A stretch of DNA of 7,840 bases from Gammaproteobacteria bacterium (GCA_012735335.1 JAAYHO010000002.1:1-7840), one strand, 5' to 3'. Positions 1 through 6,188 are shown, counted from the stretch's first letter. A program made the numbers and translations. Notes: generated by a model from the letters alone, not told the origin.

Positions 1-43
1 CGGCGTGACAGGCCGGTATTCTAACCAACTGAACTACCGCCGC
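1..43 (-). tRNA. tRNA-Asp (anticodon GTC), 3' part outside the window
   Basis: Read on the minus strand, this is the 5' half of a tRNA: a seven-base acceptor strand GCGGCGG (43 to 37), the TA at tRNA positions 8-9, a D arm, and an anticodon arm whose loop CTGTCAC carries anticodon GTC (plus-strand gac at 7-9). GTC decodes aspartate. The variable loop, T arm and 3' acceptor strand lie beyond the left edge. It follows tRNA-Val by 12 bp on the same strand, so the two are almost certainly co-transcribed. Confidence 0.93.
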
Positions 44-55
44 GCATACATCGAG

Positions 56-131
56 TGGTGGGTGATGACGGGATCGAACCGCCGACCCTCTGCTTGTAAG
101 GCAGATGCTCTCCCAGCTGAGCTAATCACCC
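56..131 (-). tRNA. tRNA-Val (anticodon TAC), complete, CCA encoded
   Basis: This is a complete 76-nt cloverleaf on the minus strand. The acceptor strands GGGTGAT (131-125) and ATCACCC (66-60) pair perfectly. The anticodon stem TCTGC/GCAGA encloses the loop CTTACAA, with anticodon TAC (plus-strand gta at 96-98), which reads valine codons. The T loop contains TTCGATC. The discriminator base is A and the 3' CCA is encoded in the DNA (56-58). It is the first gene of a two-tRNA unit and lies about 14 nt downstream of the predicted transcription start. Confidence 0.96.
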
Positions 132-145
132 TTTACTCTCGAAGT

Positions 146-181
146 GGGGCGCATTCTAGGCAGGTTTTTATCTTCTGGCAA
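146..181 (-). promoter_or_regulatory. sigma70-type promoter of the tRNA-Val/tRNA-Asp unit
   Basis: On the minus strand there is a -35 hexamer TTGCCA (181-176), a 17-bp spacer and a -10 hexamer TAGAAT (158-153). A GC-only stretch GCGCCCC follows directly (152-146). The start should fall near 146-145, giving a leader of about 14 nt before tRNA-Val. GC-rich discriminators are a known feature of stable-RNA promoters under stringent (ppGpp) control, so growth-rate regulation is a reasonable inference. Confidence 0.75.
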
Positions 182-309
182 GCCCTTTTGTGAAAAAAAT
201 CCTACTTCTTTTCAATACCTTATGCATTTTCCCGGTGGGGCTGGCTGAATACCCCAGTGCGCGTGATAATGTCCGCCCCTTTTTCACATTCCCATCCATG
301 CACCATCAC

Positions 310-314
310 AAGGA
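310..314 (+). promoter_or_regulatory. ribosome binding site of rdgC
   Basis: AAGGA ends 6 nt before the ATG at 321. It overlaps the alternative TTG at 315, which therefore cannot use it, and this decides the start. Confidence 0.7.
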
Positions 315-320
315 TTGCCC

Positions 321-1238
321 ATGTGGTTTCGTAACCTGTTGCTCTACCGTTTCAGCCAGAATGTTCCCTTTACCGAAGCCGAGCTGCTGACAGCTCTGGA
401 AGAGCGCCCTGCCCGCCCCTGCGCCAGTCAGGAAACCCATACCCTGGGTTGGACCACGCCCTTCGGTCGCCACTCGGAGAATCTGCTGCAGGTCGCCGAG
501 GGCTATTGGCTGATCGCCATGCGCAAGGAAGAGCGGATCCTGCCCGGCAGTGTGGTGAAGGAAGCGCTGGCAGAGAAGGTTGAGGAGATAGAAGCCCGGG
601 ATGCGCGCAAGGTGTACAAGAAAGAGAAGGACACGCTGAAGGACGAGATTGTCATGTCCCTGCTGCCCCGTGCCTTTACCCGCAACCAGACCACTCTGGC
701 ACTGATTGCCCCCAGGGAGGGCTGGATCGCGGTGGACACCTCCAGCGCCAAGCGTGCCGAGGATCTGCTCAGCCTGCTGCGCGAGGGCACCGGCAGCCTG
801 CCGGTACGGCCGATGAACGTGAAGATTGCCCCCGCCGCCTGCATGACCGACTGGGTCAAGGCCGGCCAGGCGCCGGAAGGGCTGATCATTTCCGATGAGT
901 GCGAGCTGCGCGATACCGGTGAAGACGGTGGGGTGATCCGCTGCAAGCGTCAGGATCTGTCCAGTGACGAGATTCAGCAGCACCTGGAGGTGGGCAAGCA
1001 GGTAAGCCAACTGGCGCTGCATTGGCAGGACAAGGTGTCCTTCACCCTGGATGACAAGCTCAGCGTCAAGCGCCTGAAGTTCGAGGAACTGCTGCGTGAC
1101 GAGGCGGACGATCAGGGCGGTGATGATATGGCCGGCCAGCTGGACGCCAGTTTCATCATCATGTCCCGCACCCTGTCCGAGCTGCTGCCCGCATTGACCA
1201 CCGCGCTGGGCGGGGAGGATATCCCCCAGGGCGTGTGA
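321..1238 (+). CDS. rdgC: RdgC, recombination-associated DNA-binding protein
   Basis: This 305-residue protein has the usual RdgC length and the characteristic start [11 protein letters not shown]. Other recognisable blocks are a basic segment [15 protein letters not shown] followed by LLPRAF (about residues 97-119), DECELRD (192-198) and [11 protein letters not shown] (248-258). RdgC is known as a nucleoid-associated protein that forms a ring dimer around duplex DNA and limits RecA activity; this role comes from the family. I chose the ATG at 321 over an in-frame TTG at 315 because the family starts at MWFRN and AGGA (311-314) lies 6 nt upstream. The gene is divergent from the tRNAs and convergent with the gsp operon. 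I saw no convincing rdgC promoter; GATAAT at 265-270 is a possible -10 but lacks a good -35. Confidence 0.95.
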   Translation: MWFRNLLLYRFSQNVPFTEAELLTALEERPARPCASQETHTLGWTTPFGRHSENLLQVAEGYWLIAMRKEERILPGSVVKEALAEKVEEIEARDARKVYKKEKDTLKDEIVMSLLPRAFTRNQTTLALIAPREGWIAVDTSSAKRAEDLLSLLREGTGSLPVRPMNVKIAPAACMTDWVKAGQAPEGLIISDECELRDTGEDGGVIRCKRQDLSSDEIQQHLEVGKQVSQLALHWQDKVSFTLDDKLSVKRLKFEELLRDEADDQGGDDMAGQLDASFIIMSRTLSELLPALTTALGGEDIPQGV

Positions 1239-1264
1239 CCCGCGAGTCTGTTGATGGTCGGCAA

Positions 1265-1301
1265 GCTATCCACAAAAGCTGTGGATAACTTTGTGGATAG
1301 C
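1265..1301. promoter_or_regulatory. cluster of three DnaA-box-like sites within an inverted repeat
   Basis: Three 9-mers lie within 35 bp: CTATCCACA on the plus strand (1266-1274), TGTGGATAA (1280-1288, a perfect TTATCCACA on the minus strand) and TGTGGATAG (1292-1300, CTATCCACA on the minus strand). The outer two boxes are identical and form the arms of a perfect 12-bp inverted repeat, GCTATCCACAAA (1265-1276) and TTTGTGGATAGC (1290-1301). Box 1 can also pair with box 2 (7 bp), so two exclusive hairpins are possible. The 9-mer match to the DnaA consensus is directly visible; DnaA binding is inferred. The repeat could instead be the rdgC terminator, but no T-run follows it. Confidence 0.6.
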
Positions 1302-1345
1302 CTGCTTAAAAGTGCCTCTGCCACCAGTAATACATGGCCGAGAGT

Positions 1346-1390
1346 TAAAATGATCAATTTTTGATCATGAAAAAACACCAATAAAATCAA
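1346..1390. repeat. A+T-rich segment with a perfect 8-bp palindrome
   Basis: This segment is 36 of 45 bases A or T, against a clearly GC-rich background. It contains ATGATCAA (1350-1357), a ttt spacer (1358-1360) and TTGATCAT (1361-1368), a perfect inverted repeat with a GATC in each arm. On the minus strand the palindrome is followed by TTTT (1352-1347 region reads into TTTTAAC), so it could be a weak terminator for gsp read-through. It could also be an easily melted element beside the DnaA-like boxes, or a repressor site. Confidence 0.5.
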
Positions 1391-1525
1391 AGCCTTACAG
1401 TCAAGCGCTGATTCTGCGCGGGCTCCAGGCCAAGCGTGACGGTGCCAACCGCTCTGGCTCGGGCTCTGTGCACAATGTCAAGGGACAGATCGTCAATCTG
1501 CCAACTTTGTTGGCGCGACTCTTTG

Positions 1526-1557
1526 TCCCGGCAGCTGCAACAGGGCAACTGCCGGGA
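1526..1557 (-). terminator. strong stem-loop just downstream of the gsp operon, possible terminator or mRNA 3' end
   Basis: The arms TCCCGGCAG (1526-1534) and CTGCCGGGA (1549-1557) pair over 9 bp around a 14-nt loop that can form a further 3-bp TGC/GCA stem. On the minus strand the hairpin begins about 24 nt after the last stop codon of the operon. The sequence after it is ACAAAGAG, not a T-run, so it is not a classical intrinsic terminator. It may instead protect the mRNA 3' end or work together with Rho. Confidence 0.4.
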
Positions 1558-1577
1558 TAGCTGCTGGGATAGCTGCG
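1554..1577. repeat. tandem repeat, two copies of a 12-mer
   Basis: GGGATAGCTGCT (1554-1565) is followed directly by GGGATAGCTGCG (1566-1577), differing only in the last base. The first copy overlaps the right arm of the stem-loop at 1526-1557. It ends 4 bp short of the stop codon of the last operon gene and may be a recent slippage duplication. Confidence 0.6.
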
Positions 1578-1581
1578 AGAC

Positions 1582-2232
1582 CTACCAGGCGGTGCCGGGT
1601 GGAGTGTTGTCCGGCTCGTCCCGGGTGGCGTGTTCCAGCCAGTCGCTGGCCTGACGGGCGACGCTGCTGTGGGGGTAGTAGCGCAGCAGGTACTCCATGC
1701 GCTGCTGTGCTGTCTGCCGGTCACCGGACTGCGCTGCGGCCTCGGCCAGACGGAACTCGGCCTGGGCCATTTCTTCCAGCAGGCTGTTCAGACGCGGCCC
1801 GACCTCGGTGCGGTATTCCGATGCCGGGTAACTGCGGGCGAAGTCGGCATAGCGGCGGTGAGCTTCACGCCCTTCGCGCAGCCGTGCCACATCATCCTGG
1901 TTGGTCAGTTCAAAACGTACCTGCTGGGCCAGGGCCAGCAGATAGGCGGAATAGTCCGGATGGGGCCCACCGTTGCGATGACGACCGCTGTAGTCGGTGA
2001 GCAATTGCTCCACCGCTTCCACTTCGCCCTGTTGCAGGCAGATATAGGCGGCTTCCTGTTCCAGTTCCGGTGCCTGACTGCGCTTCAGCCCGCTGACCAG
2101 TCCGTCGTCACAGACGCCCATGGTGATCTTGGCCCGTACATCGGCCAGCCCTGCGTCTTTACCTGATTGCGGCCCCATTGCGGCGCAGCCCGCCAGCCCG
2201 GTCAACGCAACCAGTAATACCATTGAACGCAT
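1582..2232 (-). CDS. lipoprotein with a BamD-like helical repeat region, last gene of the gsp operon
   Basis: The protein has 216 residues. A short signal peptide ends in a lipobox, LAG before Cys16; Ala at position +2 fits outer-membrane sorting. The rest looks helical. From about residue 92 it follows the BamD (YfiO) pattern: DYSAYLLALA, then RRYADFARSYPASEYRTEV, a long helix through AQAEFRLAEAAAQSGD, and MEYLLRYYPHSSVARQA, matching the paired tetratricopeptide-type helices of BamD. It is shorter than BamD (about 245 residues) and its N-terminal part differs. Cys41 and Cys65 could form a disulfide. The start at 2232 is chosen because it gives a normal signal peptide and GGGGA lies 7 nt upstream; an ATG at 2262 would add ten polar residues. 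It lies 37 bp after gspN, so it is probably co-transcribed. A role in secretin or outer-membrane assembly is inferred, not shown. It is not a classical GspS pilotin, which is smaller. Confidence 0.8.
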   Translation of the reverse strand: MRSMVLLVALTGLAGCAAMGPQSGKDAGLADVRAKITMGVCDDGLVSGLKRSQAPELEQEAAYICLQQGEVEAVEQLLTDYSGRHRNGGPHPDYSAYLLALAQQVRFELTNQDDVARLREGREAHRRYADFARSYPASEYRTEVGPRLNSLLEEMAQAEFRLAEAAAQSGDRQTAQQRMEYLLRYYPHSSVARQASDWLEHATRDEPDNTPPGTAW

Positions 2233-2269
2233 CAGATTTTCCCCGTTGATTGTGTAGTTCATCACGCCG

Positions 2270-3025
2270 TTATTGCACCTGGGCCTGCCAACTGATCCAG
2301 CCCTGCGGATCGGGCTGGCCAAGCATGCCCAGTCCGGCGGCCAGCGCAGGCTCGGCAGTGGCTCGAGCCTGCAGCTGGGCGTTGATGCTCATGGCCTGCC
2401 CCGGCCGCCAGCGGGCATCGCCGCGCAGTCCCAGCGGGCCGTCCTGATCCTGCAGGTTCATTACCAGCCAGCCGTCGGCATCGCTCAGCGCTGCGGTCAG
2501 GTGACCGAAGGGCAAGGCCCGAGGTAGCCCACCGGCGGCGTCCTGCCAGACCAGACGACCATTGGCGGCCGCCACGCTGTCAAGATTCTCCAGTGCCAGC
2601 TCGGGTATATCCAGCAACCAGCGCCCGCCCAGGGCAAAGGGTGCATTGTGAATGATGGCCATGCTCGAGGCATCCAGTTCACCGGAGATATTGCTCAGCT
2701 TGAGCGACCCCAGCCCGGCCTGCAGTTCGGCCCTGACCCGGCCATTGCGCGGTTGCCAGAGCAGATCCAGCCCGATGCGCCCGCGCAGCAGCTGTGCCGG
2801 TCGCCAGTCCCAGTCCAGTTGACCCTGATTGACGCCGTCGACCCACAGCTGGCCGACCTGTCCCGACCACAGCGTACCGGTCAGCCCCTGCAGGGTGACG
2901 GGTACCGGCAGCCGCTGCTGCAGGGGCTTCCAGACCACGGCGGCAGGCAGCGTCCAGATCAGCGTCAGCAGGTACAGCAGCACACCACAGATCAGGGTCT
3001 TCTTCAGATTCCAGCTGTTCAACAT
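2270..3025 (-). CDS. gspN: GspN, type II secretion accessory inner-membrane protein
   Basis: The protein has 251 residues, with one N-terminal membrane segment (about 11-30) and a long periplasmic part rich in beta-strand-like repeats. GLTGTLWSG (47-55) is the most recognisable GspN block, and the C-terminus holds the spaced glycines typical of the family. GspN occurs in only some T2SSs; its exact role is not settled and many systems lack it. Its start codon shares one base with the gspM stop (TGATG at 3027-3023), so translation is probably coupled, and GGTGGAG (3040-3034) lies 8 nt upstream. The N-terminal half also resembles AsmA-like proteins in general pattern, but the position after gspM settles the call. 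Confidence 0.88.
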   Translation of the reverse strand: MLNSWNLKKTLICGVLLYLLTLIWTLPAAVVWKPLQQRLPVPVTLQGLTGTLWSGQVGQLWVDGVNQGQLDWDWRPAQLLRGRIGLDLLWQPRNGRVRAELQAGLGSLKLSNISGELDASSMAIIHNAPFALGGRWLLDIPELALENLDSVAAANGRLVWQDAAGGLPRALPFGHLTAALSDADGWLVMNLQDQDGPLGLRGDARWRPGQAMSINAQLQARATAEPALAAGLGMLGQPDPQGWISWQAQVQ

Positions 3026-3510
3026 CAGCGCGGCTCCACCTTGATGCGGGCGGTGACCGTGCCCGGCGTGTTGCCGACGTCCACTGCCAGTTGACTCACC
3101 TGCAGACCATGGCGCTGTTCCAGTTCGCCCAGCCAGCCTGCCAGCCCATCAAAACCGGTTTCGGTAAACCAGATACGCGCCCCTTGCCCCTCCGGCTGCA
3201 CCCGCTCCAGCGCCTCGTGCAGACCGGCAGCGCGGGCCGATACCTCGACCAGCGTCAGTACCGAGCCACCCCCCGTGCCGGCAGCAGGCTGGGTACCCTG
3301 TTGCGCCGCGCGGCGCTTGACTTGGCTGGCGACCTGCTGCATCCAGGCCAGGTCAGCGGACAGGGCGCTGATATCGGCGCGCACCTGCTGGCGCTGCTTG
3401 GCCAGGGGCTCCCATACCAGCAGATAGAGCAGCACCAGCAACAGGACCACGGCGCCGCCACCCATGATCAGACGCTCACGCGAGGCCAGCCCCGCCCACC
3501 AGCTGTTCAT
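3025..3510 (-). CDS. gspM: GspM, type II secretion inner-membrane platform protein
   Basis: This is a 161-residue bitopic protein. A short cytoplasmic N-terminus containing RER (11-13) is followed by a membrane segment (about 16-33), a likely coiled coil (35-70) and a periplasmic ferredoxin-like domain (about 85-161). GspM partners GspL, linking the cytoplasmic ATPase GspE to the pseudopilus; this comes from the family. The length is typical for GspM/XcpZ. Sequence conservation in GspM is low, so the call rests on topology and on its place between gspL and gspN. Its ATG overlaps the gspL stop (ATGA, 3510-3507), and a strong AGAGGA (3523-3518) lies 7 nt upstream within gspL. Confidence 0.93.
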   Translation of the reverse strand: MNSWWAGLASRERLIMGGGAVVLLLVLLYLLVWEPLAKQRQQVRADISALSADLAWMQQVASQVKRRAAQQGTQPAAGTGGGSVLTLVEVSARAAGLHEALERVQPEGQGARIWFTETGFDGLAGWLGELEQRHGLQVSQLAVDVGNTPGTVTARIKVEPR

Positions 3511-4739
3511 GATCCATTCCTCTGTACACGCAGGCGCGCTGTTACCCCGTCGCTCTGGGAGTCGGCGCCCTGCAGGTTTTCACTCAGACTGGTATCGGCC
3601 GCCAGCTTGCCACGCAGTTTTTCCAGCTCGGCAAAGGACGGCAGTTGCAGCTCCAGCTCGACCTCGCCGGGGGTGGCGCGGAACTGCTGGATCTTCGCCT
3701 CGCCCTGCCCACCGACCGCGGCCAGCACATCATGCAGCAGGCTGCCCATGCCGTTCTGCGCAGTCTGGGCCCCACCGCCATCCAGCACCTGACGGAACTG
3801 GGTGACCGGCTCTACCCGGCGGCTTTTCGGCAAGGTCTCGTCGAACAGTTGATCGATCTGCGTGCGCAGCCGCTCCCGCTCGCTGTTCAGGGCGACACTC
3901 TGCACTACCTGCTGGGATACCAGTACCGCCAGCAACACCCCGGCGGCCACCAGCGCCGGGCGCAGCTTGCGCCAGGGCGGCGTGGCCATGCCGCTGGTAT
4001 AGGGCCCGGTCAGCAGGTTCAGTGGGCGGGCAGTCTGCTGGGCCGTGGCCAGTGCTTCGGTCAGACCGTCAGCGGGCGCCGCTTCGACCCGGCACAGGGA
4101 CTCGTCCAGCCCCAGCTCGACGGGCTGATAGCCCAGCAGTTCCAGTTGGCGCTGCGGCTCATCCAGTTGGCCAAGGCGTTGCTGCAGCCAGAAGCCGAGC
4201 AGGCCCTGCTCCAGCAGTACCGGCTCCTGATCGGCGCTGGTGACCAGTGCCATATCGCTTTGCCCCGGCCAGGGCGATGGCTGGATACGCAGCCCCTGCT
4301 CCGGCGACTGCGGCTGGTGCAGCGCCAGCTGGGGCAGCAGGGCATCGGCCCGCCAGCCAGTGCTCTGAGCCAGTTGCACCCAGTCTTCCATATAGCGGTG
4401 CTCGGTGACTGCGGCGACAAAGCGGCCATCCGCCCGGCGTGGGCCTGCAACCAGATGCAGTTCTTCCAGTTCCTGCCCGAGCTGATCCTCCAGGGCAAAG
4501 GGCAAGGCCGCCCGTACCGCAGAGGCCCGGCGCACCGGGATGCTGACCCGGTACAGGTTGGTGGTGTTGGCCGGGGCCAGCAGGCGCAGGCGCTCGGCGG
4601 GGAAACGTGCCCGCAACGCGGTCAGTTCATCCTGACCCGACTCCAGTACGGCACCCTCGCGGCCGGTGCGCCACCAGTACACTGGCGGCGATTCCAGCCC
4701 CTCGATAACCGGCGTTTCCGGTAATAGCACTATCAACAT
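3507..4739 (-). CDS. gspL: GspL, type II secretion platform protein that recruits the GspE ATPase
   Basis: The protein has 410 residues, slightly longer than I recall for XcpY. The cytoplasmic actin-like part (about 1-255) includes the family block ALPFALEDQLGQELEELH (78-95) and ends with LNLLTGPY (240-247), the usual conserved motif before the membrane. One membrane segment spans about 259-280. A periplasmic part follows, with a coiled coil (285-300) and a ferredoxin-like domain (about 325-410). GspL binds GspE on the cytoplasmic side and GspM in the membrane; this comes from the family. It starts 16 bp after gspK, one of the few true gaps in the operon, with only a weak GGA upstream. The gap shows no promoter-like sequence. 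Confidence 0.95.
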   Translation of the reverse strand: MLIVLLPETPVIEGLESPPVYWWRTGREGAVLESGQDELTALRARFPAERLRLLAPANTTNLYRVSIPVRRASAVRAALPFALEDQLGQELEELHLVAGPRRADGRFVAAVTEHRYMEDWVQLAQSTGWRADALLPQLALHQPQSPEQGLRIQPSPWPGQSDMALVTSADQEPVLLEQGLLGFWLQQRLGQLDEPQRQLELLGYQPVELGLDESLCRVEAAPADGLTEALATAQQTARPLNLLTGPYTSGMATPPWRKLRPALVAAGVLLAVLVSQQVVQSVALNSERERLRTQIDQLFDETLPKSRRVEPVTQFRQVLDGGGAQTAQNGMGSLLHDVLAAVGGQGEAKIQQFRATPGEVELELQLPSFAELEKLRGKLAADTSLSENLQGADSQSDGVTARLRVQRNGS

Positions 4740-4755
4740 GATGTAGTCCGTTTAT

Positions 4756-5553
4756 TCATGGCTCGCAGGCCGTCTGTTCTCTGAGCACGACTTTTCCGTT
4801 GGGCGCGTCCAGCAGGGTGCATTGATAGAAGCGGCGGTTGGCAAAATGCGCGACTATCTGCAGGCGCATGTACCAGACCGCATCATCCCCCATCTGCCGA
4901 TCGGCAAATACCTCTTGCATCAACTCCGGGCTGCGCTCCAGGTCAATCGGGCTGTGCTGATCCGGGTAGGCGGTAATGAAAGGGGCCAGCGCCTGCCAGG
5001 CTTCAGCGGTCATGCCCGCCACGCTGTTCAGTTCCGCCGCCGAGACCATGCTGCGATTACCCGATACCCTGGGCGGCACTTCCAGCCGGTAGATGGGATC
5101 GTCGGTTTCCGGATTCATCCAGTCGCTGACCGCCAGTGCCAGTTGCGCGCCGGGCGGCATGCGTACTCCGCTGCGCTGGCCGACGGTGTCCACCAGGCGG
5201 GCAAAGTCCGCCAGCTCGGCCTCATCGGCACCGGCCAGGGCATTGAGGTTGTAGCGACAGCGCATGTCATCCAGCGAGGCCTCCAGGCGGATGCCGTCCA
5301 CCTCGAAGGGCAACACCGGGGAGCGACAGCTATCCCAGATCAGTTCCTCCGGGCCCTTGGTCTTTTCCAGCAGTTGCAGCACCATGTTCTCCGCCCCCAG
5401 CGCCACCTGACGGGAAAAATCCCGCTCGAACACTGCACTGGTGCGGCGGATATCCGCCTGGCCGCGTACCGCCATGCCCACCGCAGCCACTACCGCCAGC
5501 GCCATGACCAGCAGCGCGGTAATCAGCGCCACGCCCCGCTGTGTGCTTCTCAC
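4756..5553 (-). CDS. gspK: GspK, minor pseudopilin at the pseudopilus tip, short form
   Basis: The protein has 265 residues. A six-residue leader before Gly7 is followed by VALITALLVMALAVVAAVG. Thr at mature position +5 replaces the Glu of other pseudopilins, which is the hallmark of GspK. The block SLDDMRCRYNLNALAG (93-108) matches the conserved GspK segment, and DWMNPETDDPIYRLEVPPR (144-162) matches the DW/Y block. The usual C-terminal NVNTA-like motif reads IDLERSPELM (203-212), and the protein is clearly shorter than the 300-330 residues I expect (XcpX is about 333). Cys76, 99, 245 and 263 could form two disulfides. GspK caps the pseudopilus with GspI and GspJ. The start is GTG inside a GTGA overlap with the gspJ stop, leaving no better upstream choice. 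Confidence 0.92.
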   Translation of the reverse strand: MRSTQRGVALITALLVMALAVVAAVGMAVRGQADIRRTSAVFERDFSRQVALGAENMVLQLLEKTKGPEELIWDSCRSPVLPFEVDGIRLEASLDDMRCRYNLNALAGADEAELADFARLVDTVGQRSGVRMPPGAQLALAVSDWMNPETDDPIYRLEVPPRVSGNRSMVSAAELNSVAGMTAEAWQALAPFITAYPDQHSPIDLERSPELMQEVFADRQMGDDAVWYMRLQIVAHFANRRFYQCTLLDAPNGKVVLREQTACEP

Positions 5554-6188
5554 AGGCCCACCGGCATCAGTCGGCGGACTTCACCCAGCCCGGGAATATC
5601 CAGCACCAGCTCCACCGCCATGGGCAGGCCGCCTGCTTCAGGATCGGCGTCCGGCAGCGGCCAGGCATCCACCCGCTCCAGCCCCGAGGCAGTGCGCACC
5701 ACGAACTGGAAGCTGCTGTCCATGCCCAGTTGCTGCTGTTCATCGACCAGGTCGGCAAAGGGCCGGACGCGCATGCTCTGCACATCGACAATATCCACCC
5801 CCGGCCACAGGCGGCGCTCCAGCCCGCGCTCGGTAATCTGCCAGGCGGTGCGACGCAGGCGCTGTTCGCCACCGGCGCCGCCACGGACCAGCTCCAGCAG
5901 TTGATGCTCGCCGCCGGCGCGCAGACGCAGCGGCGGCAGCGGATCACCGAACTCATCCCGCACGGTCACATCCACCACCTGCGCCAGATCCCGTTCCAAT
6001 ACGCTCAGGGTGACTTGCAGATCAGCCAGCCTCTGGGCCTGCTCCCGGGTTACATGGTCGGCGGTGAGCACCGCGCGCAGCCCCTGATAGGCGACCAGGC
6101 TCATCACCGCGAACACCGCCATGGCGATAAGCATTTCCAGCAGCGTGAAGCCGCGCTGACCGGTTACCGGGCGCTGGATATGGATCAT
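5550..6188 (-). CDS. gspJ: GspJ, minor pseudopilin of the tip complex
   Basis: The protein has 212 residues. The prepilin motif QRGFTLLEM places cleavage after Gly13, with Glu at +5, followed by the hydrophobic helix IAMAVFAVMSLVAYQGL. LSVLERDLAQ (61-70) is the conserved GspJ block after the helix, and ERGLERRLWPGVD (120-132) matches the later family segment. The ATG at 6188 is chosen because it gives a 13-residue leader and an ATGA overlap with the gspI stop; an upstream in-frame ATG would add 20 unlikely residues. There is no clear Shine-Dalgarno sequence, so expression probably depends on coupling to gspI. GspJ forms the tip trimer with GspI and GspK (family knowledge). Confidence 0.94.
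   Translation of the reverse strand: MIHIQRPVTGQRGFTLLEMLIAMAVFAVMSLVAYQGLRAVLTADHVTREQAQRLADLQVTLSVLERDLAQVVDVTVRDEFGDPLPPLRLRAGGEHQLLELVRGGAGGEQRLRRTAWQITERGLERRLWPGVDIVDVQSMRVRPFADLVDEQQQLGMDSSFQFVVRTASGLERVDAWPLPDADPEAGGLPMAVELVLDIPGLGEVRRLMPVGL

Larger units (their letters stand above)
1239..1581. other. intergenic region between convergent rdgC and the gsp operon
   Basis: This 343-bp gap has no gene I can support. From left to right it holds a DnaA-box-like triplet inside an inverted repeat (1265-1301), an A+T-rich stretch with a perfect palindrome (1346-1390), a GC-rich stretch with no assigned function (about 1400-1480), and nested hairpins ending in a tandem 12-mer (1482-1577). The two flanking transcription units both end here, so terminators are expected. 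None of the hairpins has a clear run of T residues, so termination may be Rho-dependent or rely on weak stems. Confidence 0.7.

Noticed and set aside
190..390. Plus-strand frame starting at a GTG or TTG-like codon at 190 with a hydrophobic beginning (KKILLLFNTLCIF)
   Set aside because: It has no ribosome binding site, overlaps the secure start of rdgC out of frame, and its second half is the shadow of rdgC.
1265..1301. Main chromosomal replication origin
   Set aside because: Neither dnaA, dnaN nor rpmH is adjacent, and only three boxes are present. A secondary DnaA site is more plausible.
1350..1368. Possible Anr/FNR site in the A+T-rich palindrome
   Set aside because: The half-sites are in the wrong order: the consensus is TTGAT-N4-ATCAA, while here ATCAA comes first and TTGAT second with a 3-bp spacer.
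1500..1514. GCCAAC/GTTGGC hairpin as an integron attC site
   Set aside because: The AAC and GTT halves are only 3 bp apart and the flanks lack the R''/L'' and L'/R' spacing of attC; no integrase or cassette is nearby.
2233..2262. Upstream ATG at 2262 as the lipoprotein start
   Set aside because: It would place ten polar residues before a complete lipoprotein signal peptide and has a poorer ribosome site than the ATG at 2232.
3645..4724. Long open frame on the plus strand opposite gspL (and another opposite gspK and gspJ at 4822-5904)
   Set aside because: The composition is glutamine, arginine and glycine rich with no family pattern, as expected for frames opposite GC-rich genes. The minus-strand genes are unmistakable.
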